A program made the position numbers and the translations under genes. From the NCBI GenBank assembly GCA_019746355.1, contig JAIESC010000246.1, positions 1 through 22,491 of the forward strand: a stretch of DNA of 22,491 nt, given 5' to 3'. The DNA comes from Xanthobacteraceae bacterium (GTDB taxonomy: Bacteria; Pseudomonadota; Alphaproteobacteria; Rhizobiales; Xanthobacteraceae). The notes under the pieces were generated by a model. The model did no database searches. It saw only the letters and a list, made by a program, of their open reading frames with translations, and had not been told where the DNA came from. Positions 1 through 8,852 of the stretch are shown piece after piece. The stretch's first letter is position 1. Each line of letters begins with the position of its first letter.

Positions 1-21
1 CACGGCGGCGCTCTCGGTCAC
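1..21 (-). CDS. possible start of ftsQ (partial, runs off the left edge)
   Basis: A GTG codon at 21..19 overlaps the ddl stop codon as GTGA and opens a frame reading V-T-E-S-A-A-V to the window edge. In dcw clusters of this type the gene after ddl is ftsQ, the bitopic divisome protein, and start-stop overlaps occur elsewhere in this cluster. Only seven codons are visible and none is diagnostic. The real ftsQ start could lie beyond the edge. The assignment rests on gene order only. Confidence 0.25.
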
Positions 22-938
22 CGGTTCAGCGAGGCGTCTTCGACCATCCATCGCACCAACTCATCAAACGTCATGCCCGCATGAGCCGCGAGCTCGGGCA
101 CGAGCGAAGTCTCGGTCATGCCGGGTTGAGTGTTGACTTCGAGACAGACGAGACCCTCCGTCCCCACGGCTTGGTCGTCGTAGCGAAAGTCGGCACGGGT
201 CACGCCTCGACACCCCAAAGCGTGATGCGCCTTGAGCGCTAGTCTTCGGACCTCTTGGTAAACAAAAGGTGAAATTGGCGCGGGCAGAAGATGCCTGGAG
301 CCGCCCGGCGCGTATTTCGCCTCGTAGTCGTAGAACCGGGTCGCTGCCACAATCTCGATGACGTCGAGGGCCCGGTCGCCCATCACCGCACAGGTCAGCT
401 CCTTGCCGGGGATGTAGCGCTCGCACAGCAGCCGGTCGCCGAACGCCCAATCCTCGCGGTTCAATTCCTGCGGCGGATGGGCATGCTGCTCGGTGACGAT
501 GAAGACGCCGACGCTCGAGCCTTCGGCGATCGGCTTCAGCACATAGGGCCGCGGCAGCGGGTGCTGTTGGGCGGCCTCCTGGCGCGACACCACCCTGCCT
601 TCCGGCACCGGCACGCCCTCGGCCTTCATCACCACCTTGGCGACGTCCTTCTGCATGGCGAGCGCCGAGGCCATGACGCCGGAATGGGTGTAGGGAATGC
701 CGAGAATCTCCAGGATGCCTTGCAGCGTGCCGTCCTCGCCGGGCCGGCCGTGCAGCACGTTGAGCGCCGCGTCGGGCTTGAGCGTGCCGAGCACGGTCGC
801 GATATCGCGGCCGACATCGACACGGGTGACGCGGTAGCCGGCGCGCTCGGCGGCATCGGCACAGGCGCGGCCGGAGCGCAGGCTGACCTCCCGCTCCGCC
901 GACCAGCCACCCATGAGAACGGCGACGTGCTTGCTCAT
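18..938 (-). CDS. ddl: D-alanine--D-alanine ligase (DdlB type)
   Basis: This cytoplasmic ATP-grasp enzyme joins two D-alanines with ATP; MurF then adds the dipeptide to the UDP-MurNAc tripeptide. The 306-residue protein has the usual length. It begins with the Ddl signature GGWSAEREVSLRSG near residues 10-23, has HGRPGEDGT near 64-72, the ATP-grasp segment KPIAEGSSVGV near 136-146, and the metal-binding LEVNTQPGMT near 268-277. The ATG at 938 is preceded by an AGGG-type ribosome site. It follows murB after a 197-bp gap, the second largest inside the cluster's left half, so a separate promoter for ddl and the downstream ftsQ/A/Z genes is possible; I could not define one. The family call is very secure. 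Confidence 0.97.
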   Translation of the reverse strand: MSKHVAVLMGGWSAEREVSLRSGRACADAAERAGYRVTRVDVGRDIATVLGTLKPDAALNVLHGRPGEDGTLQGILEILGIPYTHSGVMASALAMQKDVAKVVMKAEGVPVPEGRVVSRQEAAQQHPLPRPYVLKPIAEGSSVGVFIVTEQHAHPPQELNREDWAFGDRLLCERYIPGKELTCAVMGDRALDVIEIVAATRFYDYEAKYAPGGSRHLLPAPISPFVYQEVRRLALKAHHALGCRGVTRADFRYDDQAVGTEGLVCLEVNTQPGMTETSLVPELAAHAGMTFDELVRWMVEDASLNR

Positions 939-1135
939 GCTCTACCCTGAAATACGCGTGCAAGCGGCACGACGGCCCCGCCGAGGCCGCCGGTCCTTGC
1001 GATATTTGACCTGACTTTGCGCGTCACTGCCGCTCCGCGAATCAGCAAAGCCCACGCTAACTCGCTGGGAGTCAAAGGTGAATCCCGCGCGGCCGGTAGC
1101 GCGCAGCGAAGATTTCGAGGCGTGACAAAAAAGAC

Positions 1136-2086
1136 TCAGGAGGCGCGGGAGAGCGGTACGCCAATCCGCTTGATCTCCCAGTCGAGATCGACGCCGGAAC
1201 TTTCCTTGACGCGCTTTCGCACGGTTTCGCCGAGATTTTCGATGTCGGCCGCAGTCGCCGTGCCCTGATTGATCAGGAAGTTGCAGTGCAGCTCCGAAAC
1301 CTGCGCGCCGCCGACGATCAATCCTCGGCAGCCGGCCTTGTCGATGAGCTGCCAGGCCTTGTGGCCGGGCGGGTTCTTGAAGGTCGAGCCGCCGGTGCGG
1401 CTCTTGACCGGCTGCGTCGCCTCGCGCGACTCGGTGATCTTATCCATCTCGGCGGCGATCGCCGCCCGATCGCCAGCCCGCCCCTCGAATGTGGCCTCGG
1501 TGAAGATGAAATCCTCCGGCGCGCCGCAATGCCGGTAGGTGTAGTGCATGTCGGCGTTGCTCAGCACATGGATGTTTCCGGCCCGGTCCACCGCGCGGGC
1601 CGAAACCAGCACGTCTTTGGTCTCGCCGCCGTAAGCACCGCCGTTCATCCGCAGCGCGCCGCCGATCGCGCCCGGAATGCCGCGCATGAACGAAAGGCCG
1701 GCGACGCCCGCCTCCTGCGCCGCGCGGGCAACCTTGACGTCCGGCACTGCGGGACCGGCGATGATCCGCAGGCCATCGACCTTCACGTCATTGAAGCCGC
1801 GGCCGAGCCGGACCACCACACCAGGAATGCCGCCGTCGCGGACGATCAGGTTGGAGCCGAGCCCGACCACAGTGACAGGAATGTCAGAAGGAATCGCACC
1901 GAGGAAATACGCGAGGTCGGCCTCATCCTCCGGCATGAACAATGCCTGCGCCGGGCCGCCGACACGGAACCAGGTGAGCTCGGCAAGCGACTGGTTCGGC
2001 AGCAGGCGGCCGCGCAGCTTCGGCGCCTTCGATTTCAGATCGGCGGTGATGTCGGGGAATGTCATGTCGGGAAGCGTGCGTGCCAT
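1136..2086 (-). CDS. murB: UDP-N-acetylenolpyruvoylglucosamine reductase MurB
   Basis: MurB reduces UDP-GlcNAc-enolpyruvate to UDP-MurNAc with NADPH and bound FAD, the second committed step of peptidoglycan precursor synthesis. The 316-residue protein shows the FAD-binding segment [12 protein letters not shown] (residues 75-86), [18 protein letters not shown] (136-153), the YTYRH region with the active-site Arg near 185, [11 protein letters not shown] carrying the catalytic Ser near 234, and WEIKRIG with the catalytic Glu near 304. The short [10 protein letters not shown] segment fits the type II form without the extra E. coli loop. The ATG at 2086 has a GGAGG ribosome site 7 nt upstream. A second in-frame ATG seven codons on lacks this spacing. 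It lies 55 bp after the antitoxin-like gene. Confidence 0.97.
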   Translation of the reverse strand: MARTLPDMTFPDITADLKSKAPKLRGRLLPNQSLAELTWFRVGGPAQALFMPEDEADLAYFLGAIPSDIPVTVVGLGSNLIVRDGGIPGVVVRLGRGFNDVKVDGLRIIAGPAVPDVKVARAAQEAGVAGLSFMRGIPGAIGGALRMNGGAYGGETKDVLVSARAVDRAGNIHVLSNADMHYTYRHCGAPEDFIFTEATFEGRAGDRAAIAAEMDKITESREATQPVKSRTGGSTFKNPPGHKAWQLIDKAGCRGLIVGGAQVSELHCNFLINQGTATAADIENLGETVRKRVKESSGVDLDWEIKRIGVPLSRAS

Positions 2087-2141
2087 TCCGCAGCCTCCAA
2101 TATTTCTGTTTCCGCCGCAGCCTCAACAATGAGCTGCAAGA

Positions 2142-2363
2142 TCACTTGAAGCGTGCCCTAATCCGCTCCATCACATCCCGCCACGGCGCTGCCCGGGTGG
2201 GATCTTTCAAATACGCCTCGAAGCGCCTTTCCGCCTCTGCAATCTGCTCTTCCGGCACCGGCGGCAGTTCGCTCTCAGGGATGCTATCCCACAAATCCAT
2301 TGCGAGTTCGTACTTTTCGTCAGGCGGCAGGCTCATAACCTGATCTCTGAGAGCCTTGTTCAT
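2142..2363 (-). CDS. orphan addiction-module antitoxin-like protein (TIGR02574 / Unstab_antitox type)
   Basis: This 73-residue acidic-helical protein begins MNKALRDQVMSLPPDEKYELA and has LWDSIPE near 24-30 and ERRFEAYLKDP near 45-55. That layout is typical of the small RelB-like 'putative addiction module component' family: an N-terminal helix with LP..E+..L, then a Trp-containing SIP segment and a second helix. The ATG at 2363 has AGGAG 9 nt upstream and is better than the upstream in-frame ATG near 2417, which would overlap nothing useful. In known modules such antitoxins precede a RelE/ParE-type toxin, but the next gene here is murB only 55 bp away, so no toxin is present. It could be a relic of a module or a protein with another role. 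Its expression would follow the murC-murB transcript. The family call is from memory of the motif pattern. Confidence 0.75.
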   Translation of the reverse strand: MNKALRDQVMSLPPDEKYELAMDLWDSIPESELPPVPEEQIAEAERRFEAYLKDPTRAAPWRDVMERIRARFK

Positions 2364-2429
2364 CGGACGATGCTCCTGTACCCGATCGAAGATAAGCACA
2401 AGGGACGCCGGACACAACGCGCAGGAGCT

Positions 2430-3833
2430 TTAGCCTGGCGCCTTCAGTTCGCCGGCGAGCGAATAGGCCCACTGCGTGATGTTGCCGGCACCGAGGCAGA
2501 CCACGTAGTCGCCGGGCCTGGCGAGGCCTTTGACGATGCCGGCGAGCTGCGGCTGCCCGGGCAGCGCGATCACCTGGCGGTGGCCGCGCGCGCGCACGGC
2601 GGCGACGAGATGATCGCGATCGATGCCCTCGATCGGCGCTTCACCTGCGGGATAAACCTCGGCGACGATCACCGTGTCGGCATCGTTGAAGCAGGTCGAG
2701 AACGGCTCGAACAGCGATTGCAGCCGCGTATAGCGGTGCGGCTGCACCACGGCGATCACCTGTCCCCTGGTCGATTCACGCGCGGCCTTCAGCACGGCCG
2801 CGATCTCCACCGGGTGATGGCCGTAGTCGTCGATGATCGTCACGCCGTTCCATTCGCCGGCGCGGGTGAAACGCCGCTTCACGCCGCCAAAGCCTGCCAG
2901 CGCCTTGCGGATCGCGTCGTCGGAGATTTTCAACTCATGTGCCACAGCAATGGCCGAGGTGGCATTCAGCGCGTTGTGCCGGCCGGGCATCGGCAGCATC
3001 AGGTCGGCGATGGTGTGCACGACCTCGCCGGCGCGGTTGCGGAACTGGACCGTGAACTGCGAGCGCCCGCCTTCATTCGCGAGATCGATCAGCCGCACGT
3101 CGGCCTGAGGGTTCTCGCCGTAGGTAATCATGCGGCGGTCCTCGATGCGTCCGACCACGCGCTGCACGATCGGATGGTCGGTGCACATCACCGCGAAGCC
3201 GTAGAACGGCACGTTCTCGATGAAGGCGCGGAACGCGTCCTGCACCGCGGCGAAGGTCTTGAAGTGATCGAGATGCTCGGCATCGATGTTGGTGACGATG
3301 GCGATGTCGGTGGGCAATTTCAGGAACGTGCCGTCGGATTCGTCGGCCTCGACCACCATCCAATCGCCGAGACCGACCCGCGCATTGGTGCCGTAGGCAT
3401 TGATGATGCCGCCGTTGATCACGGTCGGATCGAAGCTGCCGGCATCGAGCAAGGCGGCGACCATGGAGGTCGTCGTGGTCTTGCCGTGGGTGCCGGCGAT
3501 GGCGACGCAGCTCTTGAGCCGCATCAGCTCGGCCAGCATCTCGGCGCGCCGCACCACCGGTAGGCGCTTTTCGCGTGCCGCAATCAGTTCGGGGTTGTCG
3601 CGCTTGATCGCCGACGAGACGACCATCACCTCCGCGCCGTCGACGTGCTCGGCCTTGTGGCCGACGAAGACCTTGGCACCCTTGTCACGCAGCCGCTTGA
3701 CGTTGGCGTTGTCGCTCGCGTCGGAGCCCTGCACGGTATAACCGAGGTTCATCAGCACCTCGGCAATGCCGCTCATGCCGATGCCGCCGATACCGATGAA
3801 GTGGATCGGTCCGATTTCGCGCGGCAGTTTCAT
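2430..3833 (-). CDS. murC: UDP-N-acetylmuramate--L-alanine ligase MurC
   Basis: MurC adds the first stem residue, L-alanine, to UDP-MurNAc with ATP in the cytoplasm. The 467-residue protein has the N-terminal UDP-binding Rossmann loop [14 protein letters not shown] (11-24), the Mur-ligase P-loop GTHGKTTTT (114-122), the catalytic EADESDGTF segment (162-170), and [10 protein letters not shown] (335-344), the C-terminal domain signature typical of MurC. Length and motif order are normal. The ATG at 3833 directly precedes the conserved [10 protein letters not shown] segment, although its ribosome site (AGGG, about 11 nt upstream) is weak. It sits 30 bp after murG and 66 bp before the antitoxin-like gene, within the same transcription direction. 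Confidence 0.98.
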   Translation of the reverse strand: MKLPREIGPIHFIGIGGIGMSGIAEVLMNLGYTVQGSDASDNANVKRLRDKGAKVFVGHKAEHVDGAEVMVVSSAIKRDNPELIAAREKRLPVVRRAEMLAELMRLKSCVAIAGTHGKTTTTSMVAALLDAGSFDPTVINGGIINAYGTNARVGLGDWMVVEADESDGTFLKLPTDIAIVTNIDAEHLDHFKTFAAVQDAFRAFIENVPFYGFAVMCTDHPIVQRVVGRIEDRRMITYGENPQADVRLIDLANEGGRSQFTVQFRNRAGEVVHTIADLMLPMPGRHNALNATSAIAVAHELKISDDAIRKALAGFGGVKRRFTRAGEWNGVTIIDDYGHHPVEIAAVLKAARESTRGQVIAVVQPHRYTRLQSLFEPFSTCFNDADTVIVAEVYPAGEAPIEGIDRDHLVAAVRARGHRQVIALPGQPQLAGIVKGLARPGDYVVCLGAGNITQWAYSLAGELKAPG

Positions 3834-3863
3834 CGCTGACGGGCCCTGTCGTGGACGTCGGGA

Positions 3864-5009
3864 CTATCGCGGTATCACACCCGCCACCCGCAACACCAGA
3901 TCGGCGAGCCGGTCCGAGGCATCGATGGCCCCGGCCCGCTTGGCGGCTGCCGCCATTGTGGCGAGCCGGTGCGGCTCGGCGGCGAGCGCGGCGATTTCCA
4001 CGGCGAGCCGGTCCGGCGTGAACTCCGCCTGCGGCAGGCGGATCGCCCCGCCCGCATTCATCAGCACGCCGGCATTGTGATGCTGGTCCTGATCGAGCGC
4101 GTGCGGCAGCGGAACAAGGATGCCGGGACGCCCGATCGCGGTGAGCTCCGCCACCGTCGATGCACCCGATCGCGCCACCACCAGGTGGCTCGCCGCCATG
4201 CGCGCCGGAAGGTCCTTGAAAAACGGCTCGACCTCGGCTGCGACCTGCATCCTGGCGTAAGTCTCGCGCACGCGCGCCATGTCCTCCTCGCGCGCCTGCT
4301 GCACCACCTTCAGCCGCATCTGCAGGCGCGGCTCGAGCCGCTCGATCGCATACGGCACGATGTCGGACATCACCTTGGCGCCCTGGCTGCCGCCGAACAC
4401 CAGGAGCTGCAGCGGGCCGGTGGTGTCGAGCTCGGGGTAAAGCACTGACGACGCTTCGATCACCGCCGGCCGCACCGGATTGCCGGTGTGCGTCGCCTTC
4501 GCGGCCAGCGCCGGCTCGCGGTTGAGGATGCCGGCAAAGCCGGTCGCGATCGCGCGCACCCGCGGCGCCAGCAGCCGGTTGGCGCGGCCCATCACCGCGT
4601 TCTGCTCGTGGATCACCGTCGGAATGCCGCGCGCCGCCGCGGCAATCAGCGCCGGGATGCTCGGATAGCCGCCGAAGCCCACGACCACCAGCGGTCTGAT
4701 CTTCGGCAGCTTGAGCCAGGCCTTGAGCACGCCCAGGCCGAGCAGGGTTCCGGTCCTGGCGAGGGAAAACGGATTGCGGCCGCGGATGGTCGCGCTCGGG
4801 ATGACGTGAACGCCTGCCGCCGCGAACGCGCCGGCGTGCCGCGCCGCACGGGAGTCGGTGGCGAGCGCCACCGCGACGTTGCGCTTCGCAAGCGCTGCCG
4901 CCAGCGCTTCGGCCGGAAACAGATGTCCGCCGGTGCCGCCGGCCGCGACCAGCACGCTCGGCAGCGCCGCCCCGGCGGCCGGAGCGGTATTGTTGTTCGC
5001 CGTCATCAT
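3864..5009 (-). CDS. murG: MurG, lipid I N-acetylglucosaminyltransferase
   Basis: MurG transfers GlcNAc from UDP-GlcNAc to lipid I at the inner face of the membrane, giving lipid II. The 381-residue protein has the acceptor-domain loop GGTGGHLFPAEALA (24-37), GYPSIPALIAA, HEQNAVMGRANR, the central GGSQGA, and the donor-domain VARSGASTVAEL and PLPHALDQDQHHNA segments, in the order expected for GT28 enzymes. Two consecutive ATG codons lie at 5009 and 5006; the first is taken. The sequence before them gives no strong ribosome site. The first 15 residues are an Ala/Asn/Pro-rich leader before the first strand. The gap to ftsW is 74 bp. Confidence 0.97.
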   Translation of the reverse strand: MMTANNNTAPAAGAALPSVLVAAGGTGGHLFPAEALAAALAKRNVAVALATDSRAARHAGAFAAAGVHVIPSATIRGRNPFSLARTGTLLGLGVLKAWLKLPKIRPLVVVGFGGYPSIPALIAAAARGIPTVIHEQNAVMGRANRLLAPRVRAIATGFAGILNREPALAAKATHTGNPVRPAVIEASSVLYPELDTTGPLQLLVFGGSQGAKVMSDIVPYAIERLEPRLQMRLKVVQQAREEDMARVRETYARMQVAAEVEPFFKDLPARMAASHLVVARSGASTVAELTAIGRPGILVPLPHALDQDQHHNAGVLMNAGGAIRLPQAEFTPDRLAVEIAALAAEPHRLATMAAAAKRAGAIDASDRLADLVLRVAGVIPR

Positions 5010-5083
5010 AGGTTGTTAGCGCCCCCGCCGATGGCTTAGCAATCCGCCGCCATCAGGGACACTATATAGGGATAGGGCAAAGA

Positions 5084-6235
5084 TCAGGCAGGGCTGCCAG
5101 CGAGGCCCAGGTCGCGCTTGGCCAGGTATTCCGCCTGCGGCCGGTCGCGCGTCAGCGCCAGCAGCATGCCCATGCCGTAGGCCAGCGAGACCATCGACGA
5201 GCCGCCATAGGAGACGAACGGCAAGGTCATGCCCTTGGCCGGCATCAGGTGCAGGTTCACCGCCATGTTGATCGCCGATTGCAGGCCGAACAGGATCGCG
5301 AGACCCGAGGCGGCAAAGCGGATGAACGGCTCCTCGCTCGCGATCGCATGCCGCAAGGTGCGGATGACGATGAAGGCGAACAGCGCGAGCAGCGACAGGC
5401 ACAGCACGATGCCGAACTCCTCGGCACCGACCGCGAACACGAAGTCGGTGTGGCTTTCCGGCAGGAGGCGCTTCACCGTGCCCTCGCCCGGACCGCGGCC
5501 GAGCCAGCCGCCGCGCGCGAAGCTTTCCAGCGCAAGATCGATGTTGAAGGTATCGCCCGAGCCGCGGTCCATGAAGCGCTGGATGCGCTGGGTGACGTGC
5601 GGCACGGTAAAGTAGGCACCGACCAAGCCGAGGCCCGCGACACCCGCGAGCCCGCCGACCCAGATGAGCCGCATCCCGGCCATGAAGAACAGCGCGCCCC
5701 AAACCAGCGCGATCAGCATGGTCTGGCCGAAGTCGGGCTGCAGCACCAGCAGCGCCGCGACGGTCAGCAGCAGAGTCAGCGCCACGGTGTTGGCCGGCAT
5801 CTCCGGCCGCCGCGTCGATTCCGCAAACAGCCAGGCGATCAGGATGACGAAGGCGGGTTTCAGGAACTCAGAAGGCTGAATGTTGATGCCGGCGATCACC
5901 AGCCAGCGCCGCGCGCCCTTGATCTCGGCACCAAAGAACGGCGTCATTGCCACCAGAAGCAGGCTGACCAGAAACACGACCAGCGCCACGCGCCGCAGAT
6001 GGCGCGGCGGCAGAAACGACGTCACCAGCAGCACAACGAGGGTCGGCAGCAGGAACACGATGTGGCGGTTGACGAAGTGGAACGGATCGAGGCCGAGCCG
6101 CGCCGCGACCGGCGGGCTTGCCGCGAGCGACAGGATGATGCCACCGAGCATCAGTCCGAATATGGCCGCAAGGATCGCGCGGTCGACCGTCCACCACCAG
6201 TCGCCGAAAGGCGTCCGTACCGTCCGCGAAGCCAT
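5084..6235 (-). CDS. ftsW: FtsW, septal peptidoglycan polymerase (SEDS family)
   Basis: FtsW is the multispanning SEDS glycosyltransferase that polymerises lipid II at the septum together with its partner FtsI. The 383-residue protein is strongly hydrophobic with roughly ten membrane segments. It has the SEDS signatures KGARRWL and QPSEFLKP near residues 105-125, and the large periplasmic loop containing ARGGWLGRGPGEG followed by ESHTDFVFAVGAEEFG near 245-275. The cytoplasmic N-terminus (residues 1-17) is short. The ATG at 6235 has GAGGG about 7 nt upstream. It is separated from murD by 114 bp containing a palindromic repeat, the only such interruption seen in this half of the cluster. RodA is the main alternative, but position between murD and murG makes FtsW secure. 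Confidence 0.96.
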   Translation of the reverse strand: MASRTVRTPFGDWWWTVDRAILAAIFGLMLGGIILSLAASPPVAARLGLDPFHFVNRHIVFLLPTLVVLLVTSFLPPRHLRRVALVVFLVSLLLVAMTPFFGAEIKGARRWLVIAGINIQPSEFLKPAFVILIAWLFAESTRRPEMPANTVALTLLLTVAALLVLQPDFGQTMLIALVWGALFFMAGMRLIWVGGLAGVAGLGLVGAYFTVPHVTQRIQRFMDRGSGDTFNIDLALESFARGGWLGRGPGEGTVKRLLPESHTDFVFAVGAEEFGIVLCLSLLALFAFIVIRTLRHAIASEEPFIRFAASGLAILFGLQSAINMAVNLHLMPAKGMTLPFVSYGGSSMVSLAYGMGMLLALTRDRPQAEYLAKRDLGLAGSPA

Positions 6236-6301
6236 GCTGCAGCCCTCGTCCCGCCCTAGTGGTGACGCGACGTGGTTGCCAAGAGGTTAACTTTTTTCTG
6301 G

Positions 6302-6334
6302 ATTCCGGGTTCGCGCTAACGCGCGCCCCGGAAT
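6302..6334. repeat. REP-like palindromic repeat between murD and ftsW
   Basis: An 8-bp perfect stem, ATTCCGGG (6302-6309) with CCCGGAAT (6327-6334), continues after a small internal bulge into CGCG pairs around a CTAA loop. I associate palindromes of this form, often read as 'GGATTCCGGG..CCCCGGAATGA', with dispersed intergenic repeats in Bradyrhizobium-like genomes; this is recollection, not a search. On the coding (minus) strand it is followed by an A-run, not a U-tract, so it is not an intrinsic terminator for the cell-wall operon. It may affect mRNA stability between murD and ftsW. Confidence 0.6.
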
Positions 6335-6335
6335 G

Positions 6336-6350
6336 ACGGCCAGAGGCCGT
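6336..6350. other. small perfect hairpin at the murD stop codon
   Basis: ACGGCC (6336-6341), loop AGA, GGCCGT (6345-6350) forms a perfect 6-bp stem whose right end touches the murD stop codon at 6350-6352. It lies directly beside the palindromic repeat at 6302-6334, so the murD-ftsW gap would fold into two stacked hairpins in the mRNA. Confidence 0.5.
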
Positions 6351-7750
6351 CAAGTGACCGGCACGATCCCCGGCAATTTCAGCACCAGATTGCGGAAATG
6401 GTCGCCGCGGATCTCGAAGTTACGGAACTGGTCGAACGACGCGCAGGCGGGCGACAGCAGCACCACCGGTTCCTTCAATCCGGACGCGCCGGCGTCGCGG
6501 GCGGAGGCCTCCACCGCGCGGTCGATCGTGCCGGTCATCTCGTAAGGCACCTTGCCGTCGAGGGTGCGGGCGAATTCTTCCGCCGCCTCGCCGACGAGGT
6601 AGGCCTTGCGGATGCGCGGAAAGAACCTTTCCAGCGAGGTGATGCCGCCGGTCTTGGGCTTGCCGCCGGCGATCCAGAACATGTCGGAGAACGAGGCAAG
6701 CGCCTGCGCCGAGGAGTCGGCGTTGGTCGCCTTGGAATCGTTGACGAACAGCACCGAACCCTTGCGGCCGACCTGCTCCATGCGGTGGGCGAGACCGGGG
6801 AACGAGCGCAGACCGGCCTGGATTTGCGCGGGTGTCAGGCCAAGCGCCAGCACCGCAGCCGAGGCGCAGGCCGCGTTCTGCGCGTTGTGCACGCCGCGCA
6901 GCGAGCCGATGCCGTCGAGCGTCGCAATCGTCTCGGCCTTGCCGGCCTTGGCGCGGATGATCCGGCCGCCCTCGGCATAGATGCCGTCGGGCAGCGGTTT
7001 GCGAACCGAGATGCGGACCACGTTCTTGCCCTTGGCCGCGACACGCTCGGCGGCAGCGGCGCACCATTCGTCGTCGACGCCGATCACCGCCGCGCCGTCG
7101 TTCCGCACGCCCGCGACCAGCCGCTCTTTCACCGCTGCGTATTGCTCGATGGTGCCGTGGCGGTCGAGATGATCCTCGCTGAGGTTGATGAACACGCCGA
7201 CGCGCGGATCGATCGTCGGCGCAAGATCGATCTGGTAGGACGAGCACTCGACCACATGGGCGCGGTCGGCGCTGGGCGGTTCGAGCGTCAGCACCGCGGT
7301 GCCGATATTGCCGCCGAGATCTGCGTTGCGACCTGCTGATTTGAGCAGATGGTGGATCAGCGCCGTGGTGGTCGATTTGCCGTTGGTGCCGGTGATGGCA
7401 ACGAACGGCGAGTCCGGCGCAAGCCGCCGCCGCTCGCGGCAGAACAGCTCGATGTCGCCGATGACCTCCGCGCCGGCCTTCTTGGCCAGCAACACCGACC
7501 AGTGCGGCTGCGGATGCGTCAGCGGCACGCCGGGCGCGAGCAGCAGCGCCGACACGTTCGACCAGTCGATGCTGCGAAGGTCTTCGGTCGTGATGCCTGC
7601 CGCCCTGGCCTTGTCGAGGCTCGCGGCGCTGTCGTCGAAGCCGATGACCTCCGCGCCGCCGGCCTGCAGCGCCTGCGCGCTCGCGAGCCCCGACCCGCCG
7701 AGACCGAACACGGCGACCTTCTTTCCCGCAAGCGTCCTGACCGGGATCAT
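6350..7750 (-). CDS. murD: UDP-N-acetylmuramoylalanine--D-glutamate ligase MurD
   Basis: MurD adds D-glutamate to UDP-MurNAc-L-Ala with ATP in the cytoplasm. The 466-residue protein has the N-terminal Rossmann segment [17 protein letters not shown] (12-28), the LAPGVP motif (71-76) characteristic of MurD, the P-loop GTNGKSTTT (121-129), the SSYQ and [11 protein letters not shown] segments of the central domain, FVNDSKATN, and the C-terminal [11 protein letters not shown]. The start is the ATG at 7750, which overlaps the mraY stop as ATGA and gives the normal length; the much longer open frame to the right is only the out-of-frame shadow of mraY. The short overlap suggests translational coupling with mraY. 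Confidence 0.97.
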   Translation of the reverse strand: MIPVRTLAGKKVAVFGLGGSGLASAQALQAGGAEVIGFDDSAASLDKARAAGITTEDLRSIDWSNVSALLLAPGVPLTHPQPHWSVLLAKKAGAEVIGDIELFCRERRRLAPDSPFVAITGTNGKSTTTALIHHLLKSAGRNADLGGNIGTAVLTLEPPSADRAHVVECSSYQIDLAPTIDPRVGVFINLSEDHLDRHGTIEQYAAVKERLVAGVRNDGAAVIGVDDEWCAAAAERVAAKGKNVVRISVRKPLPDGIYAEGGRIIRAKAGKAETIATLDGIGSLRGVHNAQNAACASAAVLALGLTPAQIQAGLRSFPGLAHRMEQVGRKGSVLFVNDSKATNADSSAQALASFSDMFWIAGGKPKTGGITSLERFFPRIRKAYLVGEAAEEFARTLDGKVPYEMTGTIDRAVEASARDAGASGLKEPVVLLSPACASFDQFRNFEIRGDHFRNLVLKLPGIVPVT

Positions 7751-8832
7751 CGCAGCTTGAGGGTCGCGAGGCCTGCCAGCGCCAGCACGATGGCGATGAT
7801 CCAGAACCGGATCACGATCTGCGACTCGGTCCAGCCGAGCTGCTCGAAGTGGTGATGGATTGGCGCCATCTTGAACACGCGCTTGCCGGTCAGCTTGAAC
7901 GACACGACCTGCACGATCACGGACACCGCCTCCAGCACGAACAGTCCGCCGATGATCGCCAGCGCGATCTCGTGCTTGGTCGCGACCGCGACCGAGCCGA
8001 TCAGCCCGCCGAGCGCCAGCGAGCCGGTGTCGCCCATGAAGATCGAGGCGGGCGGCGCGTTGAACCAGAGAAAGCCCAGCCCCGCACCGATCACCGCGCC
8101 GCACAGAACGGCCAGCTCGCCGACACCGGGCACGAAATGGATCTGCAGGTAGTCGGCGAACACCGCGTTGCCGACGAGGTAGGAGATGCCGACGAAGCTT
8201 GCCGCGGCGATCATCACCGGGCCGATGGCGAGGCCGTCGAGGCCGTCGGTCAGATTCACCGCGTTGCCCGCGCCGACGATGATGAAGGCCGCGAAGATCG
8301 GGAAGAACCAACTGAGATTGATCACCGCCTCCTTGAACACCGGGATGGTGAGTGAGGTGGCAAAGGTGCCGCGGCCAAGGCTGGCAAAGGCGATGCAGGC
8401 GGCAAGCGCGATCAGGGCCTCGAACAGGAGCCGGAGCTTGCCGGCAAAACCCGAGTGCGACTGCCGCGTCACCTTCAGGTAGTCGTCGTAGAAGCCGACC
8501 AGGCCGAAGCCGAGCGTCACCGCCAGCACGATCCAGACATAGGGGTTGCGCGGATTGGCCCACAGCACGGTCGACACGACGATGCCGAGCAGGATCATCA
8601 GCCCGCCCATGGTCGGCGTGCCGGCCTTGGCGATGATGTGCGACTTGGGCCCGTCGGCGCGGATCGGCTGGCCCTTGCCCTGCCGCAACCGCAGATGATC
8701 GATGATCCACGGCCCGAACATGAACACGAACACCAGCGCAGTGATCATCGAGCCCGCGGTCCGCACCGTGAGATAGCGGAACACGTTGAAGAACGAGAGC
8801 GTGCTGGAAAGATCGGCCAACCAATAAAGCAT
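7747..8832 (-). CDS. mraY: MraY, phospho-MurNAc-pentapeptide transferase
   Basis: MraY is the integral membrane enzyme that transfers phospho-MurNAc-pentapeptide to undecaprenyl phosphate, making lipid I. The 361-residue protein has about ten membrane segments and the family motifs in order: KAGTPTMGG near 69-77, FYDDYLK near 114-120 with the paired aspartates, [13 protein letters not shown] near 190-202, [12 protein letters not shown] near 264-275 and the His-rich PIHHHFE near 323-329. The start is taken as the ATG at 8832 (MLYWLADL), which gives the family length. An upstream in-frame extension overlaps murF and carries no family features. It begins 20 bp after the murF stop, with a modest AAGG ribosome site. 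Confidence 0.97.
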   Translation of the reverse strand: MLYWLADLSSTLSFFNVFRYLTVRTAGSMITALVFVFMFGPWIIDHLRLRQGKGQPIRADGPKSHIIAKAGTPTMGGLMILLGIVVSTVLWANPRNPYVWIVLAVTLGFGLVGFYDDYLKVTRQSHSGFAGKLRLLFEALIALAACIAFASLGRGTFATSLTIPVFKEAVINLSWFFPIFAAFIIVGAGNAVNLTDGLDGLAIGPVMIAAASFVGISYLVGNAVFADYLQIHFVPGVGELAVLCGAVIGAGLGFLWFNAPPASIFMGDTGSLALGGLIGSVAVATKHEIALAIIGGLFVLEAVSVIVQVVSFKLTGKRVFKMAPIHHHFEQLGWTESQIVIRFWIIAIVLALAGLATLKLR

Positions 8833-8852
8833 CGGATCAACCTTGTGGCACT

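Noticed and set aside
939..1135. A promoter for ddl using TTGACT on the minus strand at 1075..1070
   Set aside because: No acceptable -10 element lies at the right distance.
1119..1137. Terminator after murB suggested by a T-run just past its stop codon on the minus strand
   Set aside because: No stem precedes the T-run, and ddl follows in the same direction.
6302..6334. Intrinsic terminator between murD and ftsW
   Set aside because: The coding strand after the stem is A-rich, not U-rich, and the operon continues.
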